DNA of 64,000 bases from Aspidapion aeneum. Its lineage: Eukaryota; Arthropoda; Insecta; Coleoptera; Brentidae. The notes beneath the pieces were generated by a model, which was not told the origin of the DNA, did no database searches, and saw nothing but the letters and a program-made list of their open reading frames with translations. The stretch covers positions 81,095,955-81,159,954 of the forward strand of contig OY755039.1 of the NCBI GenBank assembly GCA_963576565.1, written 5' to 3'. Position 1 is the first letter of the stretch; every line of letters starts with the position of its first letter. Of the stretch, positions 33,706 through 44,297 are shown piece after piece. Both the position numbers and the translations under genes were made by a program.

Positions 33706-35474
33706 CACTCAGTGGTTTTTTCGTATCTGTATGACGCCACAATACTGAAACTCGGTGCTTTTTTTGATAAACTATATAGTTTGTAAAATATGAATTTTCA
33801 AAGTTTTGCCATTTTGGTCTTATGGATTTCCCGATACTAAAAATCGCTAAATGACGTTTTTTGGAATCTCAACTCACTCAGTAGTTTTTTCGTATCGGTA
33901 TGACGCCACAATACTGCAACTCGGTGCTTTTTTTGATAAACTGTATAGTTTGTAAAATATGAATTTTCAAAGTTTTGCCATTTTGGTCTTATGGGTTTCC
34001 CTATACTAAAAATCGCTAAATGACGTTTTTTGGAATCACAACTCACTCAGTGGTTTTTTCGTATCTGTATGACGCCACAATACTGCAACTCGGTGCTTTT
34101 TTTGAGAAACTGTATAGTTTGTAAAATAATAATTTTCAAAGTTTTGCCATTTTGGTCTTATGGGTTTCCTTATACTAAAAATCGCTAAATGACATTTTTT
34201 GGAATCTCAACTCAATCGGTCGTTTTTTCGTATCTATATGACGCCACAATACTGCAACTTGGTGCTTTTTTTGATAAACTATATAGTTTCTCAAATATTA
34301 ATTTTCAAAGTTTTGCCATTTGGGTCTTATGGGTTTCCTTATACTAAAAATCGCTAAATGACGTTTTTTGGAATCTCAACTCACTCAGTGGTTTTTTCGT
34401 ATCTATATGACGCCACAATATTACAACTCGGTGTTTTTTTGATAAACTGTATAGTTTGTTAAATATGAATTTTAAAAGTTTTGCCATTTTGGTCTTATGG
34501 GTTTCCCTATACTAAAAATCGCTAAATGACGTTTTTTGGAATCTCAACTCAATCAGTGGTTTTTTCGCATCTGTAGGACGCCACAATACTGCAACTCGGT
34601 GCTTTTTTTGATAAACTGTATAGTTTCTAAAATATGAATTTTCAAAGTTTTGCCATTTTGGTCTTATGGGTTTCCCTATACTAAAAATCGCTAAATGACG
34701 TTTTTTGGAATCTCAACTCACTCAGTGATTTTTTCGTATCTCTATGACGCCACAATACTACAACTCGGTGCTTTTTTTAATGAACTGTATAGTTTATAAA
34801 ATATGAATTTTCAAAGTTTTGCCATTTTGGTCTTATGGGTTTCCCCATACTAAAAAATGCTAAATGACGTTTTTTGGAATCTCAACTCACTCAGTGGTTT
34901 TTTCGTATCTGTATGACGCCACAATACTGAAACTTGGTGCTTTTTTTTGATAAACTGTATAGTTTGTAAAATATGAATTTTCAAAGTTTTGCCATTTTGG
35001 TCATATGGGTTTCCCTATACGTTTTTTTGAGCGGAAAAACAAATATCTTAGAAACTTCAAAATTTTTTTGTTTGTTAAATATTGTGAATGAATTTGTTAA
35101 ACTGACATTATTTTAGAAAAAAAAAAACAAAAAAATTACGGTTTTTTTAATTTTTCTTGAATTTTTATTTTTATGGCCTATAACTTTTCTGTATGTTACT
35201 TTTTCTCCAACGTCAACTTTCACCGTAAATCGCAATATTACAATTCCCTGTCCCTTTTTACCTCCTAAAACCTAACCCGTAACGCCCATGCTCACGCATT
35301 TATTTTTTTAACCTCGTTTTTCACCGCCCTACAATTTCCAATGCTTTACGTCCTGTTAGTAAATATATTTTTTTAACCTTAAAATATGGTTATTCTACTG
35401 GCCTATTTGTGATTTGTCATTGAAGTGTCTGTCAGTATATTATTGAAATTGTTTTTGTTGAACAAAAATAAAAA

Positions 35475-35542
35475 ATGGGAACACGATGTGTTGCTTGTAA
35501 AAACGAGTTTTATAGGAGTGAAAAGCCGTTTTCTTTTTTGAA
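35475..35542 (+). CDS. possible first exon of a THAP-type protein
   Basis: ATG in an A-rich leader (aacaaaaataaaaaATGGG) opens MGTRCVACKNEF, then YRSEKPFSFLK, and stops at a strong donor (GTAAGTAG). C-x2-C followed by a PFSFLK box is like the start of a THAP domain. It is just right of the satellite. No later exons seen. Tentative. Confidence 0.3.
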
Positions 35543-35791
35543 GTAAGTAGTATTGATTATTAAAAAAAACTTTGTTTGTACCTAATCGCAGTATATATCT
35601 AGTTATAAATTAAAAATCAAACGTCCGCGAACTTTCAAAACCACAGAATATCATCGGAGAGTAAAATTGAAAAAGGAAAGGTAGCAGCTCCTGCGCCTCA
35701 CTTTGCATATATGTGAAGGCCTATCCAGTTATATATATATAGAAATCATTGGGATAAATACGCTTTAATTTACCTGTTTTTTGCGCACATT

Positions 35792-36050
35792 TTAAGCCTA
35801 ACGTATGGTTACTAATCTCCTCCTTTTCTTAATACATTTGTATAAATGAAAAACAACGTACCACACTAGACAAGAAAATACTCCCCCTGCGTACCGCTCT
35901 GCCACACTTTAGTAACTATCTTGAAAATATAGTTACTGCAGTGGCGGTAGAGCGGGAAAGGGGGATTATTTTCTGGTATGATGAGGTATGCAGCTTCTCA
36001 CTTATATAAATGCATTAAGGAAAGAGGGGATTAGTAACTACGATTGGGCT
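35792..36050. mobile_element. hairpin MITE
   Basis: Nearly palindromic: taagcctaacgtatggttac at the left and gtaactacgattgggctta at the right. Arms pair for about 115 bp around a short centre (agtaactatcttgaaaatat). Confidence 0.7.
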
Positions 36051-36349
36051 TAGAATCCTTGCAAAAAAGCTTTAGTTAAGAAAATGTCAAGTAAGCGGCT
36101 ACGTGAACACAAGTTAATGGGTTACAGCCATTTCCACCGACTTTTTTTAAATATGTATGGATTATGACTAATTGTGCTTTAAAGTACCATTAACGGTTTT
36201 TGTCTCTTCATCAATTAAACCTGCATTAGGTAAATGGCCAAACTTCTTGAATTAAAGCACATTCAAGCAATTTTTATGTTGTGTAGTGGAGTGAATTTGA
36301 AATTTGGTGTTCCGTGTGTCTTCCAAAAGTTCAGCGACGTAGCGTGATT

Positions 36350-36570
36350 TAAGGGGCGGGGGGGTCGAATGCGGAAAGGGCGCCCCAAAACAAATTTACT
36401 GACCTAAAAAGAAGGTCGTCCATTGGTGAGTGCTTTCGTTCTTTGGTTACTCTTTTTTTATAAATTGTACAGCCGATTTGCCGTCGCATCAATTTGTCAC
36501 CCGGTCCTGCCATGGGGCGCCAGTACCCTAGGGGCAGGGGCAAAGAACCCCCCGCGCCCCCCCAATTAAT
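36350..36570. mobile_element. possible G/C-run MITE
   Basis: aaggggcggggggg on the left and ccccccgcgccccccc on the right frame about 200 bp of otherwise ordinary sequence. Resembles the G-run-ended MITEs in this window, but no target duplication was found. Confidence 0.3.
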
Positions 36571-36734
36571 CCGAATTTTGACAACTTGAAAAGCATTGAC
36601 AAATCGTCAACGTAGTTTGAAAGCAGTGAACCATTCAAATTTTATTAAAAGCGAATACTTTTTTAATTCCAGCCCTACGGTTGGGTTCAATTGAATCTCA
36701 TATGGCGGAACGCTTGTAGCAGTCATTTTCCATT

Positions 36735-36818
36735 AATGACGGGTGTCCGTCGAGCGTATTATCCGCTCGGACTTATTTTCTCTTGGGCTCTGATTGGTTG
36801 ATTTAAAAATTTGAGCCA
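36735..36818. mobile_element. MITE-1, left half, split by the LINE
   Basis: cgggtgtccgtcgagcgtat ... gattggttgatttaaaaatt matches MITE-2 at 47566-47642. Its other half resumes at 47503 after the LINE. Confidence 0.7.
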
Positions 36819-37344
36819 GGTTCAGGTTCAGGTTTCAAATCTTGGCACGGTCTTTTCTAGGGGACCATCGGCCAGCACTCATCGGTAGATTCCAAGAAGG
36901 TCTGACACTTTGGTCACTTGGAATCTGATGCTCTTTCCTCTTCTTTGTAGATTCTGTATTCTGGTTCTTTCTTCAGGTGTTGCAGTGTTTCTTTCTCACT
37001 GGTTGACCTTTATAGTTTATTTTAGTGTTTCATACTAAATTCGGTTTGGGGAAGGGTTGGGAGGAAACGGATATTAGTCCTTTCTCACTGACAAGGCACA
37101 TTACCAAAAAAAAAATATATATAAACAACAAAGAAAAACATAATAAATAACACAAAACGGTTAGCCCTTATAAAATTAAAGCTTTTTTTTTATTTTAAGT
37201 AGTTTCTCTTAGATTCTTTATTTCTTTTAACTTAAAAAGTATATTTAAAAAATTCTCTCCTATTTTTTATTATCTCTGTCTTTTTCTATTAATAATCCTT
37301 CTTTCTTTAAACAGGGTGTAAGTAACTCTCCGACCACTACGAAA

Positions 37345-39217
37345 CTATAACCTAATCTGATTGTGATTTAAAAAATTAAGAAGTATTAGAATCCTATTTT
37401 TATTTATGTTCTTTAGCACATCTGCAAATGAGAATGGTAGGGCCATTCCCGTTCTGCCAAGTGCAAAATAGAGATCTTGGTTGGGTATTCTGTTTATTGG
37501 ACATTCCAGAAAAATATGACAAAGATCCTCTATCTGGCCGCACTCGCAGTAGGGAGTTTCTTTGATTTTATGTAGATGTTGTGTTGTAAGACAATGTCCT
37601 GTTCTCATTCTAGTAATTGTTGTTATCTGTTGTCTGTTTAGAGTTTTAATATTTGTATGCCAGGGTTTTATAGGAAAGGTGGGTTGTATTTTCCTATACC
37701 ATCTTCCTATGTCTAAGTTCTGGTCTTTCCAGTTTGTTCTAAACAATGCCAAGGTCTCTTTCTTTACCACACAAAAAACGTCAGTATCCGTGAGTTTTAA
37801 TGTTTTGGGTATATTTAGGCTTCTCCCAATGGAGGCCAACTTATCTGCCATTTCATTGCCCATTATATTAGAGTGTCCAGGGATCCAACTCACTAAAATT
37901 TCTGTATTCTGTTTCATTAATTGTATCATTATTTTTGTTTGTATAGTGATATAATCATTTCTAGCATCGATTTTGTTTTTGTTCAGTTTATCTATGGCAC
38001 TTTTCGAATCTGTAAATATGATTATATTTTTTATGTTTTTTTGGAGGCAGACTCTCAGGCCCTCATTAATAGCCATCATCTCTGCTATGCATATATTAAT
38101 GTTGTTTGGTAGTTTTCCTGCATATTTATATTCAAGCTCTGGAATGTAGATTCCATAACCTACTTTGTTGTTCATTACTGATGCATCTGTATATACAAAG
38201 GTGAATTTTCCCATATACCCATTTATTCTCTCTAAGAATTCTTGGTTACCCTCTGTCTGTTTTTTGAGTTTCAGGTCCAATATTGGGATCGATTGTAATT
38301 GCAGATAGTAATCTTCACTATAACAGGGTAGTACCTTTTCCATATACATTTCTTTGATTAAATCTTCCAATTCCAAATATGCTCTCAATAATAGAGACCT
38401 TTGTTGGTTTGTTAGGTTTTGTGATGCTCTTTTATATTCGTCCAGTATTTTGATGAGTGGATTTTTCAAGGTTTTTGCCATTTTTGTTATTAGTTTTGTG
38501 GCTAAAATGAGTCTTCTAGAGTTTAGATCGATGGAGGTCGTTTCTGCCTGTAATGCTGGAATTGGCGTTGATTTCATGCAGCCAGATATGATTCTTAGTC
38601 CTTGATTGTAGATGCAGTTGATTTTATTAATATTTTTCTTAGTTGTAGGTTCTATTAAAAAGGAAGAAAAGTCCAAATGAGTCATAACCAGCCCATTGAA
38701 GGCCAACTCCAGCGTCTTGGGGTCAGCCCCCCACCATGTACCACATAGTGCTCTAATCAAATTATTTCCTTTTTTGGCCTTATTGGTAATATTATTTACT
38801 TGAAGATCCCATTTAAGGTTTCTTTGTAGAATGGTTCCTAAGTATTTTGTTTGCTTTTTATATGGGATGGTTGTTCCATTGATTATTATATTTGGTGGGT
38901 TTTCCATGGAGTTTGTCCTTTTAAACCAAATGGCTTCACATTTATTTTCTGCTAATGACAGGTTGTGTTTTCTAAAAACAGGTTAATTTTTGCAAGTGTT
39001 AGGTTTAAAATTTTTGTCATTTGTATGACATTTGTTCCTGTGACTACCAATCCTATGTCATCTGCATATCCCAGTATTCTATTTCTTTTGGCACAATTTT
39101 GAAAAGTTTTTTAATGTATACATTAAAGAGTATTGGACTTAAGGGTGAACCTTGTGTAAGTCCCATTGTTGCTCTTTTGGGCCCTAGGAGATTTCCCCCT
39201 TTGTCTCTTATGTATAT
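37345..39217 (-). pseudogene. LINE ORF2, C-terminal part: RT end, RNase H, zinc tail
   Basis: Resumes YIRDKGGNLLGPKRATMGLT, with QGSPLSPILFNVYI; a frame change precedes the 520-codon frame starting at 38907. That frame holds the RT thumb (TKYLGTILQRNLKWD), RNase H (FTFVYTDASVMNN, FTDSKSAIDKLN, WIPGHSNIMGNEMADKLAS) and the C-terminal zinc tail (CECGQIEDLCHIFLECP). RNase H in a LINE indicates the I/R1/LOA group. The rest of the active site around the missing frame (FADD) is damaged near 38950-39060. Confidence 0.85.
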
Positions 39218-39671
39218 TGTCACGAGGGGGTTTTATCGTGACGAACACAGTTTAAGTTAGGTGTAATGGTTTTATTATAATACTTATATTTACTACTTAC
39301 ATTGTACTTAAATACATCTTGTCTACAAATCTTCTTTTATAGGCTTAACTTCTTATACTTGACTAACGTACTACTTGTTCACTATTAACTAAGCCTGGGC
39401 GTTAGGTTCTCAGCGTACAACTAACTGCTAAACTCTTTTGGAGATGCTTTTATTACAAACCGTTTGCCATTGATAGGATATCGAGATGTGTTTTGTTTCC
39501 TGTATAAACATCATCGAAATCCCATTAGCCACGTTGTTTATAATAAATCTGTATACAATTTGAACTATATATAGAAGTTCATTTCCTTAGAATGTTTAGG
39601 GTTAATGTGCACTTGCTTATAAACGTAACTTGTGTCATTCACTTAATAGGACATTATTTTCTATCCTGACA
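39218..39671 (-). repeat. LTR (3' LTR of the env element)
   Basis: On the minus strand it reads TGTCAGGATAG ... CTCGTGACA, and is preceded by a purine tract (aaaagcaagggggatg). TG...CA ends with TGTCA/TGACA inverted termini. No second copy in the window. Confidence 0.65.
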
Positions 39672-39859
39672 CATCCCCCTTGCTTTTAAAAAAATCTGTC
39701 CCCACAGATTGTCTACTAAACTATTTTTCACAAAAAAAATATAACAGTCGTCTGTACCTAATAAATTATAAAACTAATTAACTAAAATAATTGTCTATCC
39801 ATTCCCATCTACTCGTTCCGATTGTTTTGCATTCTTCAGGTGACGCAACCTAGTCCAAT

Positions 39860-40100
39860 GTAGGTTTATAAAGAAGTATCAACCGCAGTGTTGCCGTGAC
39901 GAATTTGTGGGTCTTGCACGCTGCCTTGAAAATATTCAGATCTCGCTTTGTTACCAACTGTCCTTATCTCGTTTTGACTTGTGCGGTCCATTCCCTCAGG
40001 AAGACCTGGATGGTAGGTCCTTTTTTCTGTTCGTAGTGTTTGATTTGGCGGCACGACTGGCGGGGGTTTAGAGTTGGCTCCCCCCGGTTTTTTCATGCTG
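39860..40100 (-). other. 76-codon open frame downstream of env, unknown
   Basis: Proline-rich start (NSKPPPVVPPNQTLRTEKRT) then YHPGLPEGMDRTSQNE. No motif recognised. May be a decayed part of the LTR element. Confidence 0.2.
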
Positions 40101-40120
40101 CGCTCTGGGTATCTGTCTTG

Positions 40121-40360
40121 CCTTGTGGTATCGACTGTTGCCTTGTGGTATCGGCTGTTGCCTTGTGCTATCGGCTGTTGCCTTGTGGTATCGGCTGTTG
40201 CCTTGTGTTATCGGCTGTTGCCTTGTGGTATCGGCTGTTGCCTTGTGTTATCGGCTGTTGCCTTGTGGTATCGGCTGTTGCCTTGTGTTATCGGCTGTTG
40301 CCTTGTGGTATCGGCTGTTGCCTTGTGGTATCGGCTGTTGCCTTGTGGTATCGGCTGTTA
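40121..40360. repeat. 20-bp minisatellite, 12 units
   Basis: Unit ccttgtgGtatcggctgttg. The base at position 8 alternates G/T over most units, giving a 40-bp period. Because 20 is not a multiple of three, all three plus frames stay open; none is a gene. It lies between env and the LTR. Confidence 0.95.
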
Positions 40361-41408
40361 GCTCTGTCTGGGTTGACTACTTGGTGGGTTGGCTCTATGG
40401 CGATTTGTCTGCTGTACACCAGTGCTAATCGGCCCTGCTCACCACTTTTTCGTCTTTTGCATTACTTTGGTTGATCTTTTTGGCCGCTTTGCTAGGCCTT
40501 TTGTGACGTCTTGGTTATGTCAGGTTGTCATCGTTCTTCCATGTCTTCTTTCTTCATGTTGGGAACGAGTAGAATAGGTGGATCTAAAAAATTAATGTAC
40601 AGACGATGTTAGGACATAATATATATTTACATATGTTTACATTGAAAAGAGACAAAAATTACAAAATGAGAAAAAATTATTTAACTGTTCTCGGTTCATT
40701 TTAGAATTGTTTATACCCTGGCAACCCTGCTTATACTTATATCATTTGATAACATTCGAAAAAATATGTTTAATTTAATACACCTTTGTTTATACATTCC
40801 ACAATTTGTTTTATTATACATTCAAAACAATGTGAGCGTTTTGCACCTTTTAAGACATTATAGAAATTATTTAACTAAGTTTAAAATATTATGTATGTCA
40901 TACATTTATTTTTTTTTCTATGGTATACGCCCTTCATTATAATTTATTCCCCTTACATCTCTCAATCTCACTCCTGTGATTCATAAAAATTATTAACTGT
41001 AATAATATACAATTATACTTGGCGATCTCTTCTATGTGGCAATTAGCTTGTCGGCAAATGGGTTAGCTCCTATCATTTACTATAATATTTCTTCAATAAT
41101 CTTTTCGCGTAGACTTTGACATGAAATATCACGGTAAAAATGAGTTCTTCCATCTGCGGACTACGACGCGCAGTGCAGGTCGTAAACATTTATAAAAATT
41201 ATTTATTATACAAAACTACCGGCACAGTATACGGTTATGTAATCTATGCGGTTTTTATAATTACATTGAGCACGTGTATAAATAAAATATACCGGCATTT
41301 AATTATACGACGAATTTTTTATTCGCCGGAGCCACAATTGACAATGTTTGCATTAACTTTTTCGCCGATTTGAAGGGAGAATAAATCTTTTTGTTCTTTC
41401 AATTCGAT

Positions 41409-43422
41409 TTAAAACTTTGTGTGACCGTAGTTGATTACGATTTCGGGTGTATTTTCTTTTAAATTTAGTGACGCCGATTTTTTTGAATGTTTTTTGAGAA
41501 GTTTTATACTTACATAGGTTAAAAACAAAAGCAGGGCAAGGCACGTGACACTGAATAATATGTCATATTCGTAGTGTATCTGTGTTGTGTTTAAAATATT
41601 TTGTGCGTTGGCAACTTGAACTGGTGATGCTGCCAGACTTACAATCGGATGATGAAAAAATAGGTATGCAGTCGACACTGAGAGCAGAAAATTCCATAGC
41701 AGAAAAATTCCGTGACTTCCCATACCAAATTTATCGCTGAAACCGTATGTTTGCTGTATGATAGTGTCTACTGAATTTTCAATTTGTTTTAATGTTGTCT
41801 CTGATGACGTCAAATTTAAATGAGGTATATTTAGTGTCCAATTTGAGTTAAGGCACTCTTGCATATCTTTATATGTGGGTTGCATGTGTTGCATTTTTGG
41901 TCTTAAAATAAATGATTTTAGATTTGACCAAACTGCAGGTATAATGTGAACTATGCTCGCTGTCTCGATTTTATTGTTACATGGGAATTTTTGTGGGATA
42001 ATAATTTCTCCGGATGACTCTAACTGGCAATTGCATGGGATTTTAATTTTTAAAGCTCCTTTTTTGTTATAAACGTTTTTTAGCTCGGTTTTTTCACTAC
42101 CGCATGAGAGATAGGTTTTTTCTTGCAGATGTGTAAGTATGTATGTTATGTCATTTATTTCTGAGATTATCAACGAGTTACCCGAGTGGCAATTCATCGG
42201 GCAGTATGAACTTATTTCTTCTACAGACGCGCCGTGATACAATTTTTTGGCGCACTCTGGTCCCTGTATATTATCAGCAGAAAACCTAGGAATAAAACAT
42301 AATTTGTCGTGATAAGGTCTACATAAATGTAGCCCTGTACCTGAAATTTGTCTAATCTCTTCTTTTCCGTAATTATTTTTTGAGACAGCGATGTACAATG
42401 CCTGGTGTGGTATTGTACATGTTTGATTGAACCATGCGAAGGGTGTGGTGGTCAGTTCATAAAGGTCCCACTTTTGTCTGTGTTGTATAATCGGTATTTT
42501 AATGTGAATAAAAATTTTATTTTCCGTGATGCTGCAGTCGCATATTGGAAGTTCGTAAAATTTTGAAATTTTTTCTTTTGAAATTGCCAAACCTTGATTT
42601 GACGAATAGATTTGTTTTTCCAGATTATCTAAATCCTTTCGTAGAACCTCTGGATTGACTATTTCAATAGGGATTTTTCTTGCTTTGCATGATTCAATAA
42701 TTTTTTGTTTTCTTAGTGCGCGAGTTAGAGATATTATTCGCCTTAAATTTTGATACTGATTGACCAGAGACGTGCTAGCAAAACTTTCTTCATCCCTCAG
42801 GATTATTTTAACCTCTTTATTTAAAGTTGAAACTTTTGAGTCGATAAATTTTATTTTACGTTCTGTATCTTTAAAAGTATCGCCAATTTTTGTAGTGTAA
42901 TCGGAAAAATGTTTTGACTGTTCCCCGATACTGTGAAGGGTTTCGCCTAGCCCTTTACTGATTGTGTTAAGTTGCCTTTTTACTGTTTCGTCATCCTCAG
43001 AAATTATATCGAGTTTTTCATCGGTCGCGACCCCACAACACCAATTTAGAGCGTCTCCGATGAAGCCTAGTGCCCTTTTTGGCCTTAAATTTTGTTTAGA
43101 TTTTTGTGTCCTCATCGAAGACGCGCCCCAGTTACCGTTTAACAAATCGAATTCTTTTTTGAATGCCTTCCCTAACTCATGTGTGTGTGATACCAAGTTA
43201 CAATTGTCGCCATATGACTCGCAGATATATCTTGGTAACTCTGGTTCTGTCATGATCTCTTCTGACCAGTCCATTTTATATGTAATCGGAATCGTAGCTT
43301 CGTATGCTACAGTTTGCGGTAGTGCCTTCCAAAATGCTCCGGCACTGACTTCTACTAGGTAGGATTGGTTGTTTTCGGCTTCTGTGACCTTAATTGCTAT
43401 GATGCACAATATGAAGTTCCAT
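41409..43422 (-). CDS. envelope fusion (F-like) protein of an endogenous errantivirus-type element
   Basis: About 670 codons. The exon appears to start at a 3' splice site (tttttttag at 43423-43431), giving a hydrophobic leader (FFRWNFILCIIAIK); there is no usable ATG. A furin-type site RPKR lies near residue 110, followed by a fusion-peptide-like ALGFIGDALNWCCGV. A long heptad region follows (LNTISKGLGETLHSIGEQ), then cysteine clusters and a C-terminal membrane segment (LFSVTCLALLLFLTYVSI) with a short basic tail. Env of gypsy-type insect retroviruses and baculovirus F proteins share this plan. In a complete element it would drive membrane fusion. The frame is open and undamaged, though the element around it is incomplete. 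Confidence 0.8.
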
Positions 43423-43606
43423 CTAAAAAAATTCTTTGCAAATATATGTTATTTACATGCCATTAGATGTGTTTTAAAAAAATTAAATGTCTCTTTTTAA
43501 AATTAAAATTTACTTTAATAAAATAATAAATAATAGCATTCATAGTGTTTGGCTACGATATTTATTTTGCATTTTATTTGTTTTATTGCCGTCTGTTCCT
43601 TGTTAG

Positions 43607-43951
43607 CAAAATATTAAAAGTTATCAAAATAAAGTTGTGGTTTATTTCCACAACATCTTAATTTATTTAAAAAAAAAATACTTTAATTATTTATAATGTT
43701 TTGATCGTTAATATAAATGTTTAACGAAAAATATTAAACTTCTAAGTGTTTTTAAAACAACCGGCTTGGATATTATTAATATCAAAATATTAAAAGTTGT
43801 CAAAATAAAGTTGTGGTTTATTTCCACAACATCTTAATTTATTTTAAAAAATACTTTAATTACTTATAAAGTTTTGATCGTTAATATAAATGTTTAACGA
43901 AAAATATTAAACTTCTAAGTGTTTTTAAAACAACCGGCTTGGATATTATTA
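43607..43951. repeat. 176-bp tandem duplication upstream of env
   Basis: caaaatattaaaagtt and the text up to ggcttggatattatta is present at 43607 and again at 43783, with few changes. It includes a short inverted word (gttgtggtttatttccacaac). Confidence 0.88.
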
Positions 43952-44297
43952 AACAAACTCCGAGTTGTCTCAACAAATTTAATCAAAAATTTTTATATTC
44001 CTTAAATGTTTTTTAAAACAATTTATCTAATTAGTTGATACTTATAAGTTAAATATTTCAATAATTTTTAACTTATTTTTAAACTTTGCGGGAGTGTTAT
44101 CCCAACATTTAATTTAATTTATTATTATTACTACCTAATTGTTTTCTAAACTTAGGTTGGTGAACACTAATTAGTCGGTCGTGTACCATTGATATTATAT
44201 TTCCTACAAACAGTTTATATTTATGTATGTAAAGATTTCAAAGCGGTCGTTGCTTGACACTTTGTTATATTATCTGGTGTAGTGTTTTAATAACATG

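Larger units (their letters stand above)
31068..35020. repeat. satellite of about 168-bp monomers with higher-order structure
   Basis: About 18 monomers (caactcactcagtggtttt ... gacgccacaatactgcaact ... atcgctaaatgacgtttttt). Diagnostic variants recur in the same order in two blocks: gtatcggtatg, cacaactcactcag, gcatctgtaggacg, ctgaaacttggtgc. The block length is 1,994 bp and each block begins with the same embedded LINE tail. Confidence 0.9.
30355..36735. mobile_element. composite with inverted arms around a satellite
   Basis: 30355-30412 (contains aactgctacaagcgg and ttcaattgaacc) is inverted at 36674-36735. A second inverted pair is 30744-30885 and 35200-35336 (contains aataaatgcgtgagca). 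A direct copy of an 85-bp block (aatcaaacgtccgcgaactt...) lies at 30907 and 35616. Between them is the satellite. Whether this is one element or several related ones is not settled; no clean target duplication was found. Confidence 0.5.
39218..44297 (-). mobile_element. LTR element carrying an env gene, gag/pol not found
   Basis: Enters the LINE between codons for SV and YI. On the minus strand it has an env frame (43422-41409), a spacer, a purine tract and a 454-bp LTR. The other end lacks a copy of that LTR, and no gag, protease, RT or integrase can be read in 5 kb. The flanks share only about ATA. Either a deletion removed gag, pol and the 5' LTR with an exact end, or the right end belongs to another element. 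Confidence 0.6.

Noticed and set aside
31068..35020. CRISPR-like array
   Set aside because: Monomers are contiguous with no unique spacers, and the DNA is eukaryotic.
40040..40577. Four overlapping open frames of 60-144 codons
   Set aside because: They are the translation of a 20-bp minisatellite in different frames.
44251..44297. 5' LTR end of the env element
   Set aside because: The bases do not match the LTR at 39218-39671.
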